Below, piece by piece: positions 7,738-9,895 of a stretch of 9,895 nt of DNA (position 1 is the first letter of the stretch; the number at the start of each line of letters is the position of its first letter). The translations under genes were made by a program, and so were the position numbers. The notes beneath the pieces were generated by a model. It worked only from the letters and a program-made list of their open reading frames with translations. It was not told where the DNA came from and searched no databases. This DNA is from JAYOEY01 sp038120295 (GTDB lineage: Bacteria; Pseudomonadota; Alphaproteobacteria; MPNO01; UBA2964), in contig JAYOLL010000049.1 of the NCBI GenBank assembly GCA_038120295.1, positions 1 through 9,895 on the forward strand, read 5' to 3'.

Positions 7738-7766
7738 ACTATATCCGATGATCCCACTTTTCTCAA
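7738..7766 (-). promoter_or_regulatory. Strong predicted rpoH promoter giving a near-leaderless transcript
   Basis: Read on the minus strand, TTGAGA (7766-7761) and TATAGT (7743-7738) are 17 bases apart. Each differs from the sigma-70 consensus at one position, which makes this the best promoter match in the window. The -10 element ends nine bases before the rpoH start codon, so transcription should begin near 7731 and leave only about three untranslated bases. The same -35 region reads CTTG, and the spacing to TAT fits the alphaproteobacterial heat-shock pattern CTTG-N18-xxTAT in part, so RpoH could read its own promoter. The -35 element starts just past the rluD stop codon. Confidence 0.6.
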
Positions 7767-7769
7767 GAA

Positions 7770-7797
7770 ATTATACTTTTTCCAATAAGCCGATTAA
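7770..7797 (-). promoter_or_regulatory. Possible second, upstream rpoH promoter
   Basis: On the minus strand a perfect TATAAT (7775-7770) lies across the rluD stop codon. The best -35 candidate, TTAATC (7797-7792) at 16-base spacing, matches only three of six positions. A start near 7763 would give a conventional leader of about 34 bases. The surrounding 70 bases are unusually AT-rich for this genome, which supports promoter activity in general but also raises the chance of a random match. Confidence 0.3.
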
Positions 7798-8799
7798 TTC
7801 TCTAATATCATTTGGTAAACCCGAATGGAATTTCAAGCTTTCTCCTGATTCCGGATGCCGGAAACCAAGCGTTGCCGCATGCAGCGCCTGTCGCCCGAAT
7901 GAGGATGCCGCCTCCGCCGCCTCTCCCATTTGCTGCCTCCGCGCCCGTCGCGCACCGCCGCCATAGGCGGGATCGCCGATCACCGGATGGCCGATATGCG
8001 CCATATGGACACGGATCTGGTGGGTCCTTCCCGTCGCCAGCCGGCATTCGACCAGGCTGGCCGCCGCATCCGGCCCCTTTCCGAAACGCTGCTCGACGCG
8101 ATAGCGCGTCAGAGCCGTCTTGCCGCGCCCCTCGACCACCGCCATCTTTTTCCGGTTGCGCGCGCTGCGCCCGATATTGCCCTCGATCTCGCCTGCCGGC
8201 GGGGACGGTGCGCCCCACACCAGGGCGCGATAGGCGCGCTCCATGTCGTGCGCGGCGAACTGTTCCGAGAGCGCCCTGTGCGCCGCATCCGTTTTGGCGG
8301 CGACCATCAGCCCGCTGGTGTCCTTGTCCAGCCGATGGACGATACCGGGCCGGCGTACGCCGCCGATCCCCGACAGGCTGTCTCCGCAATGCGCCAGAAG
8401 GGCGTTCACCAGGGTATTCTCCATGTTGCCCGGCGCCGGGTGGACGACCAGCCCGGCCGGCTTGTCGATCACGATCAGCGAGGCATCCTCGTACACGACG
8501 TCGAGCGCGATCTCCTGCGCCTTCGGCGTCGCATCCACAGGGTCGGGAACAAAGATGGCGAAACTTTGGCCCTGTTTGACCCTGAAATTGGGGTCGGTTA
8601 TCGTCCCGCCGGCTTCGAGATCGCCTTTTGCGCTCAGGTCAGCGCTTACCGCGCCGTTCTCGATCAGCGCCTTGACGCGCGAGCGGGAAAAGCCGTCGAG
8701 CGCGCCGGCCAGCATGCGGTCGAGCCGTTCGCCGTCGGATGGCGCCGTGACATGTTGTGTTGTGCCGTGCCGGTCGGTTGTCATGTTGTTTGTGACCAT
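7771..8799 (-). CDS. rluD: 23S rRNA pseudouridine synthase, RluD family
   Basis: RluD isomerises uridines in helix 69 of 23S rRNA (1911, 1915 and 1917 in E. coli numbering). With the start at 8799 the product has 342 residues. An N-terminal S4 RNA-binding domain covers about residues 23-85 (ERLDRMLAGALDGFSRSRVK). The catalytic domain begins around VVYEDASLIVIDKPAGLVVHP (101-121) and contains the signature HRLDKDTSG (155-163) with the catalytic aspartate D158. The later ATGRTHQIRVHMAHIGHPVIGDP stretch is the usual RluA/RluD motif. The open frame continues upstream to 9207, but that part is low in similarity and lies opposite another gene, so I exclude it. ATG at 8784 is an equal alternative start (337 residues); neither has a ribosome binding site. 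A different RluA-family specificity cannot be excluded. The gene sits upstream of rpoH and is divergent from the DUF6476-type gene. Confidence 0.93.
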   Translation of the reverse strand: MVTNNMTTDRHGTTQHVTAPSDGERLDRMLAGALDGFSRSRVKALIENGAVSADLSAKGDLEAGGTITDPNFRVKQGQSFAIFVPDPVDATPKAQEIALDVVYEDASLIVIDKPAGLVVHPAPGNMENTLVNALLAHCGDSLSGIGGVRRPGIVHRLDKDTSGLMVAAKTDAAHRALSEQFAAHDMERAYRALVWGAPSPPAGEIEGNIGRSARNRKKMAVVEGRGKTALTRYRVEQRFGKGPDAAASLVECRLATGRTHQIRVHMAHIGHPVIGDPAYGGGARRARRQQMGEAAEAASSFGRQALHAATLGFRHPESGESLKFHSGLPNDIRELIGLLEKV

Positions 8800-8820
8800 A
8801 AGGGGAGATGACCCTAAAAA

Positions 8821-9141
8821 ATGAAACTGCTCAAGGCTTCCGTCATCATCATGGGTATCCTGATCCTTGTCGGGCTGACGGTGCTGGTCGTCGAGGTCAT
8901 ACGCCGCCACGGCGCGGAGGGCGAGGCCGCACCCGCCAGCCCCGTCGCCGCAGCGCCGGTCGAGCGCGGGTTCGGCAACCGCGATATTTCGATTCCGCGG
9001 GGCGCGGAGGCGGTGGAAACGCGGATCGACGGCGATCGGGCGTTGGTCCGTCTGAAACTGGCTGACGGCAACCAGGCCATCCTCATCATCGATATCGCGA
9101 CCGGCGACCGGCTGGGGCTGATCCGGCTGGAGCCGCGTTGA
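8821..9141 (+). CDS. Small single-pass membrane protein, DUF6476-like
   Basis: A 106-residue protein with one N-terminal membrane segment (about residues 5-27, KASVIIMGILILVGLTVLVV), then a basic residue pair and an Ala/Pro linker (about 28-50). A short globular part follows (about 51-106: FGNRDISIPRGAEAVETRI, LKLADGNQAILIIDIATGD) that resembles a small beta-rich domain, probably in the periplasm. From memory this matches the DUF6476 family, often found divergent from rluD in alphaproteobacteria; its function is unknown. A frame stop lies two codons upstream, which fixes the ATG. AGGGGAG at 8801-8807 is a strong ribosome binding site but sits 13 bases from the ATG, longer than usual. Only 21 bases separate this start from the rluD start, so its promoter must lie inside the rluD coding end. 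Confidence 0.8.
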   Translation: MKLLKASVIIMGILILVGLTVLVVEVIRRHGAEGEAAPASPVAAAPVERGFGNRDISIPRGAEAVETRIDGDRALVRLKLADGNQAILIIDIATGDRLGLIRLEPR

Positions 9142-9164
9142 GTTTTCGGGCCTGTTGGGGGAGT

Positions 9165-9196
9165 GGGCCGGCGCGATCCGTCGGCGGCCGGCGCCC
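9165..9196. repeat. GC-rich imperfect hairpin after the DUF6476-type gene
   Basis: GGGCCGGC (9165-9172) can pair with GCCGGC-g-CCC (9187-9196) with one bulged base around a 14-base loop. It lies 24 bases after the stop codon and 14 bases before the tRNA promoter. No T-run follows, so a factor-independent terminator is doubtful, yet the stem is stable enough to act as an RNA 3' end or pause site. The segment is so GC-rich that part of the pairing may be chance. Confidence 0.3.
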
Positions 9197-9209
9197 GGAT
9201 ATTTCACCC

Positions 9210-9238
9210 TTGATCGTCGGTCGGTATTTCCCTATTTA
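9210..9238 (+). promoter_or_regulatory. Predicted promoter of the tRNA-Glu gene
   Basis: TTGATC (9210-9215) and TATTTA (9233-9238) are 17 bases apart. They match consensus at four and three positions, with exact spacing. The base run just after the -10 (GAGCGC) is GC-rich, as expected of stable-RNA promoters under stringent control. A start near 9245 gives a leader of about 25 bases before the tRNA. Confidence 0.45.
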
Positions 9239-9269
9239 GAGCGCTCCTGCAATGCTGCACGGCCATTAT

Positions 9270-9345
9270 GTCCCCTTCGTCTAGTGGCCTAGGACATCGC
9301 CCTCTCACGGCGAAAACAGGGGTTCGAGTCCCCTAGGGGACGCCA
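9270..9345 (+). tRNA. tRNA-Glu (anticodon CTC)
   Basis: A complete 76-base tRNA with the CCA end encoded. The acceptor stem pairs GTCCCCT (9270-9276) with AGGGGAC (9335-9341), with discriminator G at 9342 and CCA at 9343-9345. The anticodon arm is TCGCC, loop CTCTCAC, GGCGA, with anticodon CTC at 9304-9306 decoding GAG. The T arm is CAGGGGTTCGAGTCCCCT-like, with GTTCGAG in the loop. The 3' part of this gene is also the likely target of the integrase encoded downstream, whose insertion keeps the tRNA intact. Confidence 0.97.
9321..9345. other. Probable attachment site (att) in the 3' end of tRNA-Glu
   Basis: Integrases encoded directly next to a tRNA usually recombine within its T-arm/acceptor 3' end and restore the gene from the element's own copy. 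Here the integrase start is 144 bases from the CCA end and points away from the tRNA, and GC content drops right after it. I infer that the crossover lies in the last 25 or so bases of the tRNA. The matching copy at the far end of the element is outside the window, so the core cannot be delimited. Confidence 0.5.
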
Positions 9346-9364
9346 TAGTTTTTCAGACAATCTA

Positions 9365-9398
9365 AGCGGCAGAAAACTGCGGTTTCCAAGCTGCCGCT
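9365..9398. repeat. 8-base inverted repeat between the tRNA and the integrase
   Basis: AGCGGCAG (9365-9372) and CTGCCGCT (9391-9398) are perfectly complementary around 18 bases. Within that loop AAAC (9374-9377) and GTTT (9382-9385) can form a second small stem. No T-run follows. It may be an integrase or excisionase binding region, or a stem-loop in the tRNA trailer. Its role is not shown by the sequence. Confidence 0.4.
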
Positions 9399-9407
9399 AT
9401 CTGCTGT

Positions 9408-9449
9408 TGTGACACATTTGGCAGTCTTTGTGGCACAATCTGTGGCACA
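9408..9449. repeat. Array of TGTGnCACA palindromes upstream of the integrase
   Basis: Three 9-base palindromes occur: TGTGACACA at 9408-9416, TGTGGCACA at 9429-9437 and TGTGGCACA at 9441-9449. Starts are spaced 21 and 12 bases apart, close to whole helical turns. A partial fourth copy, TTGTGGCA on the minus strand, lies at 9479-9472, just before the chosen integrase start. Their position between the att region and the integrase gene fits arm-type binding sites for the integrase, or operators controlling it. Confidence 0.55.
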
Positions 9450-9488
9450 AAAACTATGGGTCTAATTGCCATGCCACAAGGCAGCGAC

Positions 9489-9895
9489 ATGCCAAAGGTG
9501 GATAAACGCTACCTCTACAAAAGGAAGGGCGGATCCACATGGTGGGTAAAATTTCGTGTACCCGGAACGAACAAGACGGTTCGCAAGTCACTCAAGACCA
9601 AAGACCTGAGAGAAGCACAGGCGAGGCGGGACAAGCTTCTAGAGCAGCGCAAGCAACTGGTCGAGCAGACCAGCTATGCAACGCAGCTGGTGCAGCTTCG
9701 CGAACAGTACCTCGCCAGCGTTGACGACCAAGAACGGGAAATTGTCAGAGAGAAGATACAGGAAGCATCTGAGGACATGGCGGCAGAGCAGGGACTACTG
9801 CATCTCTACAAAGGCCATGGAGACTTTGACCCAGACCAGCTGTCTGAGGAGGAGTTAAGGCCGTGGAAGGCCTATAAGACGGCTTTAGGGGAATT
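9489..9895 (+). CDS. Tyrosine-recombinase-type phage integrase, N-terminal part (runs off the window)
   Basis: The open frame continues to the last base and gives 135 residues without a stop. The opening YLYKRKGGSTWWVKFRVPG (residues 8-26), followed by KTVRKSLKTKDLREAQARRD (29-48), is typical of the small N-terminal DNA-binding region of tyrosine-recombinase integrases: a Y-x-x-K-R-x-G-x-W-W strand, a basic beta-turn, then the S-L-x-T-x-D/R-x-x-E-A helix. A long charged helical stretch follows (about 40-105). The catalytic domain with its R-K-H-R-H-Y residues would lie beyond the window, so activity cannot be judged. The start at 9489 is preferred because AAGG (9478-9481) stands seven bases upstream; in-frame ATGs at 9456 and 9471 are possible but have poorer sites. 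The gene follows tRNA-Glu and points away from it, as usual for the left end of an integrated element. Confidence 0.85.
   Translation, partial: MPKVDKRYLYKRKGGSTWWVKFRVPGTNKTVRKSLKTKDLREAQARRDKLLEQRKQLVEQTSYATQLVQLREQYLASVDDQEREIVREKIQEASEDMAAEQGLLHLYKGHGDFDPDQLSEEELRPWKAYKTALGE

Larger units (their letters stand above)
9346..9895 (+). mobile_element. Left end of a tRNA-integrated island or prophage
   Basis: From the end of the tRNA to the window edge, base composition falls to roughly half G+C, compared with clearly higher values in the housekeeping genes before it. The stretch contains an inverted repeat, a small array of TGTGnCACA palindromes and the beginning of an integrase gene. Together these mark an integrated mobile element. 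Its cargo, type and right end are not visible, so prophage, integrative element and genomic island remain open. Confidence 0.65.

Noticed and set aside
7930..8811. 293-codon open frame on the plus strand
   Set aside because: It is antisense to rluD, whose catalytic HRLDKDTSG motif and S4 domain are clear. The plus-strand translation is arginine-rich filler typical of a shadow frame.
8808..9065. 85-codon frame starting closer to the AGGGGAG ribosome binding site
   Set aside because: The ATG at 8808 directly abuts the AGGGGAG site, which is too close for normal initiation, and the translation is arginine/glycine-rich without domain features. The overlapping frame from 8821 has a proper membrane segment and matches a known small family.
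8800..9207. N-terminal extension of the rluD frame by 136 codons
   Set aside because: The extra part has low complexity, lies opposite the DUF6476-type gene and precedes the normal S4-domain start. RluD proteins begin close to the S4 domain.
9539..9858. Two small plus-strand frames (61 and 60 codons) at the right end
   Set aside because: They overlap the integrase frame in other phases. The integrase frame is open to the window edge and has clear family character.

Overview
The window looks like a chromosomal segment of a GC-rich alphaproteobacterium, most likely of the Rhodospirillales or a neighbouring order. The evidence is the run hisZ-purA, the pair rluD-rpoH with a divergent short DUF6476-type gene beside it, and the overall protein similarity to that group. 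This placement is from memory of gene order and sequence style, not from a search.

Layout from left to right. Bases 1-1406 hold a two-gene Rieske-type aromatic-ring-hydroxylating dioxygenase cassette. The alpha subunit has lost its N-terminus to the window edge, and the beta subunit overlaps it by ATGA. A small inverted repeat and a good sigma-70-type promoter follow, then hisZ (regulatory subunit of ATP phosphoribosyltransferase) and purA (adenylosuccinate synthetase), which form a short nucleotide/histidine operon. After a 142-base gap comes a two-gene unit of less clear purpose: a 679-residue kinase-like protein that lacks the catalytic aspartate and the ATP-binding lysine and ends in a single membrane anchor, and a 179-residue membrane protein directly behind it. 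These run head-on into rpoH (heat-shock sigma factor, minus strand). rpoH lies downstream of rluD (23S rRNA pseudouridine synthase, minus strand). A small single-pass membrane protein of the DUF6476 type diverges from rluD.

The right end changes character. A tRNA-Glu (anticodon CTC, CCA encoded) with its own promoter is followed at once by DNA of visibly lower GC content. This DNA contains an inverted repeat, three short palindromes of the form TGTGnCACA spaced 21 and 12 bases apart, and the N-terminal 135 codons of a tyrosine-recombinase-type integrase that runs off the window. This is the standard picture of a mobile element inserted at the 3' end of a tRNA gene, so the window probably ends just inside a genomic island or prophage.

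The most interesting items are the tail-anchored pseudokinase and its membrane partner, the nearly leaderless rpoH promoter with an overlapping heat-shock-like element, and the tRNA-Glu/integrase junction with its repeat array. I found no CRISPR array, no complete insertion sequence and no toxin-antitoxin pair. No gene-free stretch is longer than 300 bases.
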